A DNA stretch of 49,264 nucleotides from Bryobacterales bacterium (GTDB lineage Bacteria > Acidobacteriota > Terriglobia > Bryobacterales > Bryobacteraceae). The position numbers and the translations under genes were made by a program. Location of the stretch: assembly GCA_019261985.1 (NCBI GenBank), contig JAFAQY010000062.1:1-49264 (forward strand), written 5' to 3'. Positions 16,185-25,501 of the stretch are shown one piece after another. The notes beneath the pieces are model-generated. The model made no database searches. It saw only the letters and a list, made by a program, of their open reading frames with translations, and was not told the DNA's origin. Every line of letters starts with the position of its first letter. Position 1 is the first letter of the stretch.

Positions 16185-17204
16185 ATGAAGCGGCTGATAA
16201 TTTTCGCAATCCTGGCTCTTGTAGCGCTCGCAATTGTGGGCGCGTTTTCGCTTCAATTCCCGTATAAGGGCTTCCAGGGCGAGATCTTTGTGAACGTGGA
16301 GCACGGAGCCGGCACACCCACGCTTGCGCGCACGCTCCAAAACGCGGGCGTGATCCGATACCAATGGCAATTCTGGCTGGCGCGAGCTTTCAATGCTTCC
16401 GCGAAGCTTCAGGCCGGCGAATACCGGTTCACGGAACCTGCCAGCGTTCGAACCATCTTCGGCCGAATCGCACGCGGCGATGTCTTCTACTATGAAGTCA
16501 AAATTCCCGAGGGGAGCAATATTTTCGATATTGGCCGCCTGGTGGAATCGGCGGGCGCGATGCCGGCCGCGGATTTTGTCCAGGCCGCTTCCGACCCTTC
16601 GCTCATCCGCGACTTGGATCCGCGCGCGCCCTCGCTTGAGGGCTATCTGTTCCCCGCCACCTACCGCCTCTCGCATTCCGTTACCGGCCCGGAATTGTGC
16701 AAAATGATGACGGCGCAGTTCCGGCGGCACTGGAAGACGCTTCAGCCCGGCGCGGCCGACGCGCATCGCGCGGTCACGCTTGCGTCGATGGTGGAGAAAG
16801 AGACAGGCGTTCCAGACGAACGCCCTACCGTGGCGAGCGTGTTTGAGAACCGGCTGGCGCGTGGAATGAATCTGGAATGCGACCCTACGACGATCTACGC
16901 CGCGATGCTGGAGAACCGCTATCGAGGCGTAATCTACCGCTCGGATCTTGACAACAATAACGCGTACAATACCTACCGCAATCCTGGTTTGCCCCCTGGG
17001 CCGATAGCCAATCCGGGCGCGGAGTCGCTAGCCGCCGCGCTCCATCCCGCGAAGACGGATTACCTGTATTTTGTTAAGCGCGCTTCGGGTGAAGGGCACA
17101 AGTTCTCGTCTACACTCACCGATCATCGGAAGGCCGTCGACGCATACCGGCATGCAGGCAAACTCCACGAAAAGCCCTCCAAAAACCCGCGGAAAGCGGC
17201 CTGA
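16185..17204 (+). CDS. mltG: Endolytic murein transglycosylase
   Basis: 339 residues. An N-terminal membrane helix (IIFAILALVALAIVGAF) anchors a periplasmic LysM-like part (to about 100) and the YceG/MltG domain. Catalytic Glu204 is in LASMVEKETG, and the conserved NPDTYNTYRNPGLPPGPIAN-type element is present (AYNTYRNPGLPPGPIANPG). It cuts nascent glycan strands and so terminates their elongation. It overlaps the next gene by about 53 bases. Confidence 0.94.
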   Translation: MKRLIIFAILALVALAIVGAFSLQFPYKGFQGEIFVNVEHGAGTPTLARTLQNAGVIRYQWQFWLARAFNASAKLQAGEYRFTEPASVRTIFGRIARGDVFYYEVKIPEGSNIFDIGRLVESAGAMPAADFVQAASDPSLIRDLDPRAPSLEGYLFPATYRLSHSVTGPELCKMMTAQFRRHWKTLQPGAADAHRAVTLASMVEKETGVPDERPTVASVFENRLARGMNLECDPTTIYAAMLENRYRGVIYRSDLDNNNAYNTYRNPGLPPGPIANPGAESLAAALHPAKTDYLYFVKRASGEGHKFSSTLTDHRKAVDAYRHAGKLHEKPSKNPRKAA

Positions 17205-17613
17205 GCTGGCGCGCTGGCTGGAGCGCGTAAAACCCTCGACCATAACCGAACGCGATTGGGACGAATTGCGAACGCTGCTTGCGCCCATCTCCGAAAGCAA
17301 CCTGCGTCATCTGCTGCGGGACACAGGTATTCCGCTGGCCGCGCTGGTAGAAGGCGTACGGCAGGAAACGCTCGATACACTTGAAGGCAGTCTGCTGCGG
17401 CTTCTGGATGAATATGAAGCAGGCGATCGCGGCCGGCGCGTGCTCGTACGCCGTCTGGTAATCACAGCGAAAGACCACGCGCGCTGGGCTTCGCGCAATG
17501 AGCAGAAGAGAGCGGAAAAACAAGAGATGATTCTGTGGGTGACAACCTGGCTCGAAAATCCGCCGCTGTTCCGCGATTGGGTCCGGCTGCGCCGCGCGGC
17601 GGCAGCGCTATGA
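17152..17613 (+). CDS. Conserved hypothetical protein between mltG and recX
   Basis: 153 residues, highly charged and mostly helical, with no membrane helix or signal. I see no known domain. Its ATG at 17152 lies inside the 3' end of mltG (about 53-base overlap), and its stop overlaps the recX ATG (ATGA). It is therefore co-translated with both. The overlap and the even composition support a real gene rather than a shadow. Confidence 0.65.
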   Translation: MQANSTKSPPKTRGKRPELARWLERVKPSTITERDWDELRTLLAPISESNLRHLLRDTGIPLAALVEGVRQETLDTLEGSLLRLLDEYEAGDRGRRVLVRRLVITAKDHARWASRNEQKRAEKQEMILWVTTWLENPPLFRDWVRLRRAAAAL

Positions 17614-18128
17614 GGCCACCCGCCAAGTTGGATCTCGATGGCCTGATGAGTTTCGCGGGACGTTCACTTGGTAAGCGCGCGCAATCATTAAGTGAATTGC
17701 GATTGCGATTGAAGCAGCGCGCGGCCCGGCAGGAGGACGTCGCCGAGGCGATTTCGCGCCTGAAAGAGGCCGGATTTTTGAACGACCGAAAATTCGCGGA
17801 CTCGTTCGCCAGCTGGCGGCGTGAGAACCAGGGGCTGGGGAAGGCTCGCGTGATGCGGGATTTGATGGCGCGGCGCGTGGCTCCGGCGGTGGCGAAACAA
17901 GCCGTGGATGCCGCTTATTCGAGCTCGGATGAGACGGCGCTGATCGAAAACTTCCTGGAACGCAAGTATCGCGGCAAGGACTTGGGGCAGTTTCTTGCGG
18001 ACGAGAAGAATCTGGCATCGGCGTTCCGCCGGCTGCGAACCGCGGGATTCAGCGCGGGTAACTCCATCCGAGTTCTGAAACGTTTTGCGGTAGCGGCGGA
18101 GCGGTTGGATGAGATCGAAGAGGGTTGA
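17610..18128 (+). CDS. recX: RecX-type regulatory protein
   Basis: 172 residues. It is composed of three-helix repeats: AQSLSELRLRLKQRA then AEAISRLKEAGFLNDRKFAD, the RecX signature (L-x-E-L-x-x-K/R-L and YLNDxxFA), then WRRENQGLGKARVMRDL. RecX binds RecA filaments and limits recombination. The ATG lies in an ATGA overlap with the previous gene. recA is not in the window. Confidence 0.9.
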   Translation: MRPPAKLDLDGLMSFAGRSLGKRAQSLSELRLRLKQRAARQEDVAEAISRLKEAGFLNDRKFADSFASWRRENQGLGKARVMRDLMARRVAPAVAKQAVDAAYSSSDETALIENFLERKYRGKDLGQFLADEKNLASAFRRLRTAGFSAGNSIRVLKRFAVAAERLDEIEEG

Positions 18129-18198
18129 GCCGGGCAGGTCGCCAACCGGCGGCGGGTTGCTATGCTAACCGCCTGGTCGGGTGAGCGCAAAGTCGCCC

Positions 18199-18240
18199 AG
18201 CGCGATTGGCAATCGCGCGCAGGATAGCATCCTGCCCCAC
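18199..18240. repeat. REP-like palindrome pair, type 2
   Basis: CGCGATTGGCAATCGCG and AGGATAGCATCCT side by side, then CCCCAC. A near-identical copy is at 41491-41530. Both abut the stop codon of the gene to the right. Confidence 0.85.
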
Positions 18241-18887
18241 TACTCCAGGCTCATATTGACAATTTCAAAGTTGAACCGTTCCGGCGGAAGCGCGCTTACC
18301 GGCGCAGTGCTCATCGCGGACCACGTCTGATACGCGGCCGTGGCAAGCGAGCCATTCAAGTACAGCAGAAATTGATTAGAGAAGCACTTCAGCGGAGGAG
18401 GCTGGCGGAAGGTGAGCCGCAGTCCCATGGCTTTTTCCAACTCGATGCCTTTTGTCTGGACGGCCTTATCCTCTAGCAGCACGACGAAGCTCGACCGGCC
18501 GGCGTGCGGCCAAACGTCCGAGCGCAGCAGGTTCCGCAGTTCCATGCGGGTCTCGAACGTGATTTCGCACTGGCGAATCCATTCGAGAATGCCGTCTCCC
18601 CATTGCCACTGCTGCACGAACCCCAGGTACTGATCCACCAGGTTCACGGCCAGGTCCATTTTGCGCCGCTCGAAATCTATCCGGGAAACGTCGGGCGCCG
18701 GAGCTACGTCCGGCGAATCCACCGCCGGATAAGGGATCATGTCCTCGCCTTCGACAAGCTCGTTCGCCATGCCCATTACCTTGTCCAGGCGCCGTACGTT
18801 TGGCGTCGTGCGGATCAGCAGCGGCGGTAACTCATGCGTCCTAGACCCTGCTATTTCTACGAATCTTCGATCCCCCAGAATGGCCAT
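18240..18887 (-). CDS. Conserved hypothetical protein
   Basis: 215 residues, no signal peptide, no membrane helix. It begins MAILGDRRFVEIAGSRTH and contains LVDQYLGFVQQWQWGDG and IEWIRQCEITFETRMELR-like helices. I know similar proteins only as uncharacterised acidobacterial ones. The stop adjoins a REP-like palindrome. A gap of about 140 bases to the right holds nothing I can identify. Confidence 0.6.
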   Translation of the reverse strand: MAILGDRRFVEIAGSRTHELPPLLIRTTPNVRRLDKVMGMANELVEGEDMIPYPAVDSPDVAPAPDVSRIDFERRKMDLAVNLVDQYLGFVQQWQWGDGILEWIRQCEITFETRMELRNLLRSDVWPHAGRSSFVVLLEDKAVQTKGIELEKAMGLRLTFRQPPPLKCFSNQFLLYLNGSLATAAYQTWSAMSTAPVSALPPERFNFEIVNMSLE

Positions 18888-19024
18888 ATTCGCACCCGAA
18901 GCTGCTTGAGAAACGGCGCCACCAAGCTTCTCAGCCGTCTGCCGCTAACCTCTTGCAGCCGCTCCCTCCCACACTTACATGATGCGGAGTTGGCAATGGA
19001 AGTTACGAGCGGCCCAGTACTCGC

Positions 19025-19555
19025 CTACTTCCGCGTGATAGAGCGCATGGTGGAGCGCAGCTCCAGATTAAAATCTCTAAATTTCTTTCTTACCATGCCC
19101 GGAATCAAAACCGGGAAAAACAGCAAGCTGGTGAGGGCGTCGACGAAACTGAGGCCGAGAGCGTTCAGCAGCGGTCCTAGCGCGGGCAGATCGCGCGTGC
19201 GCACGCCGGCGAGCTTCAGCAGCGCCGAGAATGCGAGCAGCGCGGCGAGAGCGAGAACGGTGCTGCGCCATGCCAGCAGCCACATGATCTTCAGGCTCTG
19301 CTGATAAGTGAGCCGGGAGCGGTCCTCGCCGTTCGCGATCACCACAATGCGAGTCTTATCGTAAGTGCGCGCCAGCGCCCGCCGGACCACCCACGGCGAT
19401 ACGACAAAGAACCCAACCACGGCCCAAACGGAATCGAGAGTTTCGGTTTGGACTGCGAGAACGCCGTGGATCGTAAGAATGAAGGCGAGATCCAGAACGG
19501 CAAGAGGCCAGGTCAACTCCCAGGCCATGCGGAAGCGCTCGCGGAAGGGCACCAT
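19025..19555 (-). CDS. Hypothetical integral membrane protein
   Basis: About 176 residues with four hydrophobic segments (WPLAVLDLAFILTIHGVLAV, VWAVVGFFVVSPWVV, VLALAALLAFSALL, ALTSLLFFPVLIPG). A short cytosolic loop reads YDKTRIVVIANGEDRSRLTY. Family unknown. The ATG at 19555 was chosen over 19612 because the latter would run across the ROK gene start. It is divergent from the ROK kinase. Confidence 0.6.
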   Translation of the reverse strand: MVPFRERFRMAWELTWPLAVLDLAFILTIHGVLAVQTETLDSVWAVVGFFVVSPWVVRRALARTYDKTRIVVIANGEDRSRLTYQQSLKIMWLLAWRSTVLALAALLAFSALLKLAGVRTRDLPALGPLLNALGLSFVDALTSLLFFPVLIPGMVRKKFRDFNLELRSTMRSITRK

Positions 19556-19610
19556 CGTGCTGGATTTTTTTATTCTAGCGGGCGGAAAGAGTTTGCTATC
19601 ATGCCTGCGC

Positions 19611-20531
19611 ATGGAAGCATACTCGATCGGAGTCGATCTCGGCGGAACGAATCTGCGCGCGGCTGCCGTCAGCCGGGAAGGAAACGTCCTTGAGCGCGTG
19701 TCTGGAGCAACTCCGATTCAAGCGGGCCCTCAGGCCGTGGTGGCGGATATTGTTGTCGCGATCGAGGGTTTGCAGCGGCGTTTCGGCGACCGGAATTTGG
19801 GCGGAATCGGCATCGGCGTTCCGGGATTCATTCGCATCGAAACGGGTGTGATCGCGGGGTGGGGCAATGCGCCCGCGTTTAACAACTACCCCATGCGCGA
19901 CGAAATCGAGCAGCGGCTGGGAACCAAAGTGATCCTCGAAAACGACGCGAATTCCGCGGCCCTCGGCGAAAAATGGATGGGCGCCGGGAAGGATGTCGAC
20001 GATCTGGTATTGCTGACGCTGGGGACCGGGATCGGCGGCGGGATTATCATTGGCGGCAGGATTTTGCACGGGTATCTGGGCATGGCGGGAGAGTTGGGCC
20101 ACCTGACGGTTTCGCCCAATGGGAACCCGTGCGGTTGCGGGAACAACGGTTGCCTTGAGAAACACGCGTCGGCGACGGCTGTCGGGGCGATGGGGCGGTT
20201 GGTTAATCTTGGCCCGAATATGACTTCGCTAGACGTATATCAACTCGCGGTAGAAGGAAGCGAGCGCGCCAGGGCGGTGTTTCGAACCATGGGCGAGGCG
20301 CTCGGCGTGGCGCTGGCGGGCCTGATCAACATCTTTAATTTCCCGCTGTACCTTCTCAGCGGCGGCCCGTTGCCGGCATGGGAATTTTTTGCGCCCGCGA
20401 TGTTTGAGGAGGTGAAGAAGCGCAGTTATACGTATCGAGTGGCGCCGACGCGGATCGAGCCAGCCAAGCTCGGCAACGAAGCGGGCCTATACGGCGCGGC
20501 GCATCTTCCTTTCCAATTCGCATTTCAATAG
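19611..20531 (+). CDS. ROK-family sugar kinase (glucokinase-like)
   Basis: 306 residues. The phosphate-binding IGVDLGGTNLRAA is at the N-terminus. Catalytic Asp112 is in ILENDANSAALGE, LGTGIGGGIIIGG is the second phosphate loop, and ELGHLTV supplies Glu161 and His164. The zinc motif CGCGNNGCLE (174-183) marks the ROK group. It most likely phosphorylates glucose or a related hexose. The ATG at 19611 was chosen; the ATG at 19601 is out of frame. It is divergent from a membrane protein and 8 bases upstream of the next gene. Confidence 0.92.
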   Translation: MEAYSIGVDLGGTNLRAAAVSREGNVLERVSGATPIQAGPQAVVADIVVAIEGLQRRFGDRNLGGIGIGVPGFIRIETGVIAGWGNAPAFNNYPMRDEIEQRLGTKVILENDANSAALGEKWMGAGKDVDDLVLLTLGTGIGGGIIIGGRILHGYLGMAGELGHLTVSPNGNPCGCGNNGCLEKHASATAVGAMGRLVNLGPNMTSLDVYQLAVEGSERARAVFRTMGEALGVALAGLINIFNFPLYLLSGGPLPAWEFFAPAMFEEVKKRSYTYRVAPTRIEPAKLGNEAGLYGAAHLPFQFAFQ

Positions 20532-20539
20532 GAACGTTT

Positions 20540-21232
20540 ATGCGCTTGGTTTTTATTGTGGCGATCGCATCGTGTTTATGGGGGCAATCCGCGCCGCGGC
20601 TTGCGGATGGCAAGCCCGACCTCGGCGGCAAGGGAGTTTGGTATCCGCGGCGCGTCGGCGATATGGCGAGCGCCAGATGGAAGGGCGGGCGCTCCGCTGA
20701 CCGCGACGTGCAGATCCCTTTTCTTCCGTGGGCGAAGGCAAAATTCGACGAGAACAGGGCGGGGAAGGCGAAAGACTCGGCGGACGCCTGCCTTCCGCCG
20801 GGCGTGCCGCGGATGCTGTTCACACCCGAGCCGTTCGTAATCGTTCAAGAGCCGAAGCGCGTGATTTTCATTTACGAGGGTGGCGCGCATGTATGGCGAT
20901 TCGTCTGGATGGATGGGCGCCCGCATCCCAAAGACCCGAATCCGTCCTGGATGGGCGATTCGATTGGACGCTGGGAGGGAGACACGCTGGTCGTCGACGC
21001 GATCGGGTTCAACGATAAGACGTGGCTCGACGATGCCGGTCATCCGCACACCGAGCAACTGCATGTAATCGAGCGCTACACTCGCAGCGGGCCGCTGCGG
21101 ATGAAATACGAAATCACGATCGACGATCCCGGCGCTTACGCGAAGCAGTGGTCGAACAGCACGACCATCCCGTTTCGCCCAGGCGAAGCACTCGAGGAGT
21201 TCATCTGCCTGGAGGGCGAGCGGCGGAAGTGA
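20540..21232 (+). CDS. Exported hypothetical protein
   Basis: 230 residues with a short signal peptide (MRLVFIVAIASCLWGQSAPR). The mature part contains ACLPPGVPRML, FIYEGGAHVWRFVWMDGR, SIGRWEGDTLVVDAIGFND and RYTRSGPLRMKYEITIDDP. These are hallmarks of a family very common in Acidobacteriota whose function is unknown. Its stop overlaps a GTG start for the HNH gene (GTGA). Confidence 0.7.
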   Translation: MRLVFIVAIASCLWGQSAPRLADGKPDLGGKGVWYPRRVGDMASARWKGGRSADRDVQIPFLPWAKAKFDENRAGKAKDSADACLPPGVPRMLFTPEPFVIVQEPKRVIFIYEGGAHVWRFVWMDGRPHPKDPNPSWMGDSIGRWEGDTLVVDAIGFNDKTWLDDAGHPHTEQLHVIERYTRSGPLRMKYEITIDDPGAYAKQWSNSTTIPFRPGEALEEFICLEGERRK

Positions 21233-21669
21233 GTGTTTCGCGGACCATGCCCGGCGGGCGGGTTGACCGCTCCGCCGCTGACCGAAAGTGCCGCTGGTGC
21301 AGCCTCGAAGTTCCCAAGGGCCGCTATACGTTCTGCTCCGAGTGGTGCGTGAATGAATGGAAGTTGCGAACGGATCCCGGGTATCTGCGCGAACAAGTTC
21401 TGCTGCGCGACCGGGGCGTATGCGCGATGTGCCGCGTCGATACACTGGCGGCGTGGATGGAGCTGAAGCGCGCGCGCGGGACGCACCGGCTGAGGCTTTT
21501 GGCTAAGTGGGGACTTCCCCGGCTAACGCGAAAATCGCTGTGGGATGCGGATCACATTCTCCCGGTGGCGGAGGGCGGCGGGGAGTGCGATCTCGAAAAC
21601 ATGCGGACTCTTTGTCTGATTTGTCACCGGCGCGCGACTGCCGAAATGCGCGAGCGCCGCCGGCTGTAA
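21229..21669 (+). CDS. HNH endonuclease
   Basis: 146 residues. An N-terminal Cys cluster (CRWC, then CSEWC) is followed by CAMC and the HNH core [26 protein letters not shown]. The paired cysteines probably bind structural zinc and the His/Asn/His set the catalytic metal. GTG at 21229 overlaps the previous stop; ATG at 21247 is the alternative and lacks a ribosome-binding site. Biological target unknown; it is not next to restriction genes. Confidence 0.8.
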   Translation: MSVSRTMPGGRVDRSAADRKCRWCSLEVPKGRYTFCSEWCVNEWKLRTDPGYLREQVLLRDRGVCAMCRVDTLAAWMELKRARGTHRLRLLAKWGLPRLTRKSLWDADHILPVAEGGGECDLENMRTLCLICHRRATAEMRERRRL

Positions 21670-21782
21670 AGTCGGCTCCTAATGCCACCGCTGCTGCGTG
21701 GCGACGGCCACGACGCCGGGAATTGGGTTGCCGATTTGCTCTTCGTGTTATTCTTCCAGAAGATTATCGAGTGGAGGCACAA

Positions 21783-22139
21783 ATGCCGCGACGCGAATCG
21801 CCTTTACATTCTGAAATGCTACAGGGAACGCTGGATATGCTCGTACTGCGAACGCTCGTGCTAGGCCCCGCGCATGGATACACAATAGCCCAGTCGATTG
21901 AACAGGGATCGGAGGAGGTCCTGCAGATCGAACACGGCTCGCTTTATCCAGCGCTGCACCGGCTCGAAAACCGCGGCTGGATCGCCTCGTTTTGGGGAAC
22001 CTCGGAAAACAATCGCAAGGCCAAATACTACCGGTTGACTCCGCAGGGGCGGAAGCAACTGGCCGCGCAAACGTCGCGCTGGCAAGAGGTTGTGCGCGCG
22101 ATCGGCCGCATCCTGAATCCAGCGCCCAAAACCAAGTGA
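21783..22139 (+). CDS. PadR-family regulator of the first ADOP gene
   Basis: 118 residues: [49 protein letters not shown] and [13 protein letters not shown] form the PadR winged helix and the start of the dimerisation helix. GGAGG lies five bases before the ATG. It is followed after two bases by a giant permease gene, which it probably represses. Confidence 0.92.
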   Translation: MPRRESPLHSEMLQGTLDMLVLRTLVLGPAHGYTIAQSIEQGSEEVLQIEHGSLYPALHRLENRGWIASFWGTSENNRKAKYYRLTPQGRKQLAAQTSRWQEVVRAIGRILNPAPKTK

Positions 22140-22141
22140 GG

Positions 22142-24850
22142 ATGGCGGATGGCATGAACTGGCCGCGGTTTTTTCGTCGAAACAACGCCGACGCCGACCA
22201 GCGGCGCGAGCTCGAATCTTACCTGGAGCACGCGACCGATGAGTTGATCGGGCGCGGCATAAAGCCGGAGGCTGCCCGGGCGGCGGCGACGCGAAAGCTG
22301 GGGAACGCGATGCAATTGTGCGAGGAGGTGTATCGAATGAACACGATTTCATTGATTGAAGAAACGGCGCGCAACGTGCGCTTTTCCCTGCGTACGCTGC
22401 GTAAAAATCCGGCCTTCACGGCGGCGGCGATCTTCACGATGGCCATCGGGATCGGCGCAAACACGGCCGTTTTCAGTGTCGTGGATGGAGTACTGCTGAA
22501 GCCTCTCGCATATCGCGAGCCGGCGCGGTTGGTGTCGATCTCCCACGTGGCGCCCGGCTTGGCCGGAGTCACGGCGGAAACCGGGCTGCACCTTTCCGCC
22601 TCCATGTACTTCACCTATTCCGAACAGAATCGCTCTTTCGAGGAGATGGGTATTTGGACTCCCTCACAGGTCTCGGTCAATGGGGCCCGCGATCCGGAGC
22701 AGGTACTCGCGATCGCGGTGAGCCCAGGCGCTCTGGAAGCTTTGGGCGTTAAGCCTGAGCTTGGACGTTGGTTTTCGGGCGACGACCAGAAGCCCAGCGC
22801 CGCGCCCACTATTCTGCTGACCCACGGCTACTGGCAGCAGCGTTTTGGAGGCGACGCGAGTGTGATCGGACGCAAGCTGATGGTCGATTCCCTGCCCCGG
22901 CAAGTGATCGGCATCATGCCGAAATCTTTTCGCATGGCCGATGTTCCCGCCGCTATCATTACACCCCTTCAACTGGACCGCACGCGGACCACCCTGGCTG
23001 GGTTCTACTTGAATTCGGTTGGCCGTCTGAAGCCAGGAGTTTCGATCGAGCAGGCGCAAGCCGATATAGCTCGCCTGATTCCGATTTGGATGCGTTCCTG
23101 GGGCTCCATACCCGGGAGCGGCGCGGGTGACGCGCGGGCCATCCAGGTTTATGAATCGTGGCGCATCTCGCCGCATTTGCAGCCACTGCGCGACACGATT
23201 GTGGGCAATGTGGGCGATGTGTTGTGGGTGGTTATGGGCACGCTCGGCGCGGTGATGCTGATCGTGTGCGCCAATGTCGCGAATCTTTTGTTGGTTCACG
23301 TGGAGGGCCGGCGCAGAGAACTGGCCGTTCGCGCGGCGCTCGGCGCGGGGCGCGGCCGCCTTGTCCGCGAACTGTTGGCGGAGAGCGCGGTGCTGGTTTC
23401 CGCGGGAGCGGCACTGGGCCTCGGGCTCGCGATGGCTGGAATTGGGCTGCTGCAGTGGATTGCCCCGGCGAATCTGCCGCGGCTGAATGAAATCGCGGTG
23501 GACGGGCGCGCCGCGCTGTTCACATCCGCGATCACCGCCATTTCTGCGCTGTTGCTCGGCTTGATTCCGGCGTGGCGTTATGGAGGGCGGCTCTCGTTAC
23601 GCGAGGGCGGGCGTACGGCCAGCGCCGGGCCGGAGCAGCAAAGAGCGCGAAACGCTTTGGTGGTAGTGCAAGTATCGCTGGCGCTGGTGCTGCTGATCGG
23701 CTCCGGATTAATGATTCGCACCTTTCAGAAGATGCGCAACGTAGATCCGGGCTTTACGGAAGCTCGACAGCTACAAACCGTGCGTCTGGCGATCCCGCAG
23801 GCTTTGGTGCAGGACAATGAGCGCGTGGCTCGGATGGAACAAGACATTCGCGGCCGGCTTGCCGCCATTCCCGGGGTAGCCGAGGCGGGGTTTGCGGATG
23901 CGGTGCCCATGGACGGCGGGCACCTGAATTGGGACGGCATATTCGCCGAAGGCCAGCCGGTGCCACCCGGCGCTTATCCACCGGCGCGCGTCTTCCGGTG
24001 GATTGCGCCCGGGTTCTTCCAATCCATGGGTACGCGATTACTCGCGGGGCGCGACTACACCTGGGGCGATCTTTACGGGAGCACCAAGCGCGTGATTCTG
24101 TCGGAGAACCTCGCGCGAGATTTCTGGGGCAGCGCCGCCGCGGCGATCGGGAAACGCGTTCGCGTCACTCCCTACTCTCCCTGGTTTGAGGTGATTGGTG
24201 TGGCGGAAGACGTTCGCATTACCGGCGTGCATGAAAAAGCGCCCGAAACGGTCTATTGGCGGACTTACGGCCCGTTGCCGTGGTTCGAGAACTTTCGAAA
24301 TGTCGTCCGCGAGCCGGTTTTTGTTATTCGCAGCCCGCGCGCGGGTACGCAGGCGTTGGCGGAAGATTTGCGCAAAGCGATCTGGTCCGCGAACGGCAAT
24401 CTGGCAATCGCCGACATACTCACGATGGAGCAGATCGCCGGGCGTTCCATGGCGCGAACTTCCTTCACGCTGGTGATGCTGGCCATCGCGGGCGCAATGG
24501 CATTGCTGCTCGGGGTCATCGGCATCTACGGCGTGGTGGCTTACACGGTTGCCCAGCGGCGCAAGGAGGTCGGCATCCGTTTGGCGCTGGGTGCCGACCC
24601 GGCTGCGGTAAAGGGAATGTTTCTGCGGCAGGGGTTGATCCTTTCCGCTTTTGGCTGCGGCGTGGGGATTGTGGGAGCGATGGCTCTGTCTCGTTTGATG
24701 GCATCGCTGCTGTTCGGAGTGAAGCCGTTAGATCCGGTGACGTATGCGGTGATGCCCGCGGTCCTGCTGGCAGCAGCCGCTGTCGCGTGTTATCTGCCCG
24801 CGCGAAGGGCGGCGGCTGTGGATCCGGTGGAGACGCTGCGGGCGGAATAA
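22142..24850 (+). CDS. ADOP-type ABC permease (MacB/FtsX-like), copy 1
   Basis: About 902 residues. A soluble N-terminal part (1-75, WPRFFRRNNADADQRRELES) contains the small domain typical of PadR-linked permeases. Two MacB-PCD/FtsX modules follow, each with one anchoring helix, an extracytoplasmic domain and a three-helix FtsX block. Recognisable pieces are VRFSLRTLRKNPAFTAAAIF, IGIGANTAVFSVVDGVLL, then VMLIVCANVANLLLVHVEGR and, in the second module, YTVAQRRKEVGIRLALGA. No ATPase gene is nearby (orphan permease). Start 22142 is taken, 22154 is possible. Acts in the inner membrane, perhaps in export or envelope sensing; the substrate is unknown. Confidence 0.92.
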   Translation: MADGMNWPRFFRRNNADADQRRELESYLEHATDELIGRGIKPEAARAAATRKLGNAMQLCEEVYRMNTISLIEETARNVRFSLRTLRKNPAFTAAAIFTMAIGIGANTAVFSVVDGVLLKPLAYREPARLVSISHVAPGLAGVTAETGLHLSASMYFTYSEQNRSFEEMGIWTPSQVSVNGARDPEQVLAIAVSPGALEALGVKPELGRWFSGDDQKPSAAPTILLTHGYWQQRFGGDASVIGRKLMVDSLPRQVIGIMPKSFRMADVPAAIITPLQLDRTRTTLAGFYLNSVGRLKPGVSIEQAQADIARLIPIWMRSWGSIPGSGAGDARAIQVYESWRISPHLQPLRDTIVGNVGDVLWVVMGTLGAVMLIVCANVANLLLVHVEGRRRELAVRAALGAGRGRLVRELLAESAVLVSAGAALGLGLAMAGIGLLQWIAPANLPRLNEIAVDGRAALFTSAITAISALLLGLIPAWRYGGRLSLREGGRTASAGPEQQRARNALVVVQVSLALVLLIGSGLMIRTFQKMRNVDPGFTEARQLQTVRLAIPQALVQDNERVARMEQDIRGRLAAIPGVAEAGFADAVPMDGGHLNWDGIFAEGQPVPPGAYPPARVFRWIAPGFFQSMGTRLLAGRDYTWGDLYGSTKRVILSENLARDFWGSAAAAIGKRVRVTPYSPWFEVIGVAEDVRITGVHEKAPETVYWRTYGPLPWFENFRNVVREPVFVIRSPRAGTQALAEDLRKAIWSANGNLAIADILTMEQIAGRSMARTSFTLVMLAIAGAMALLLGVIGIYGVVAYTVAQRRKEVGIRLALGADPAAVKGMFLRQGLILSAFGCGVGIVGAMALSRLMASLLFGVKPLDPVTYAVMPAVLLAAAAVACYLPARRAAAVDPVETLRAE

Positions 24851-24857
24851 GCCGGCT

Positions 24858-24908
24858 GTGGGGCAGGCTTCAGCCGGGCTTCAGCCTGCAGCGGGCTTTA
24901 GCCCGCCT
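24858..24908. repeat. REP-like palindrome cluster
   Basis: GGCAGGCTTCAGCC, GGCTTCAGCCTGC and GCGGGCTTTAGCCCGC in tandem, starting with GTGGGGCAGG. It lies just after the stop of ADOP copy 1. Confidence 0.8.
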
Positions 24909-24996
24909 TGAGCGGTCACGCGCGACGCCCGCCTCTGTTCACTAACTCAGCATTGCGGCCGTTAAAGCCATGCGGTCCTTCGGGCCGGATAGCGGC

Positions 24997-25446
24997 TCAA
25001 CGACTCGCAAGCCGTTTCATTATCCTGCCGACTAGCGGGACGATATCGGAAAGCAGACGGCCACCCACCGCGAAATCGGTCGGTGGGTAGGGATGAAACC
25101 GGATGTTGATTCCGTCCAGCCCGGCGGGCGGGACATCGAAGAGCCGCGCAAGCAACGGAGTCAGATCCTGTGCGATCCGCCGCTGCTGCTTCACAGACAT
25201 GCTCCAATCTGAAATTTCCACTGTCACGTCAACTGCATTGCGTTCAACGGGCGTGCGTGCGCCTATGAACAGCTCATTTTCCCGGTAAGCGGCAAAATGG
25301 ACGGTTGTCCGTTCACGCAGTTCTTCGCGCGTCACGCGAGCTCGGGGGTCGAAGAATAGATCGTTGACTGCTGCGGTCAACTGCTCCGCAATCGGCCGCC
25401 TGCGATTGTCGGGCATTTCAGGGCAAGTGATGCGCAGATACGGCAC
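24997..25446 (-). CDS. Probable tautomerase-superfamily protein
   Basis: 149 residues if started at GTG 25446. This puts a proline at position 2 (V/M-PYLRITCPEM), which would become the N-terminal Pro-1 catalytic base of the 4-oxalocrotonate tautomerase superfamily after Met removal. DNRRRPIAEQLTAAVNDLF and the REELRERTTVHFAAYRENEL segment fit the alpha/beta unit. The open frame extends upstream to 25584 across the ADOP 3' end, which is not expected to be coding. Substrate unknown; it could equally be a non-catalytic relative. Confidence 0.6.
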   Translation of the reverse strand: MPYLRITCPEMPDNRRRPIAEQLTAAVNDLFFDPRARVTREELRERTTVHFAAYRENELFIGARTPVERNAVDVTVEISDWSMSVKQQRRIAQDLTPLLARLFDVPPAGLDGINIRFHPYPPTDFAVGGRLLSDIVPLVGRIMKRLASR

Positions 25447-25501
25447 AGTCTGGCATTTTATCGTCGAGCCTGAACAACGCGCCAGTCGTGAGCCGGCGTC
25501 A

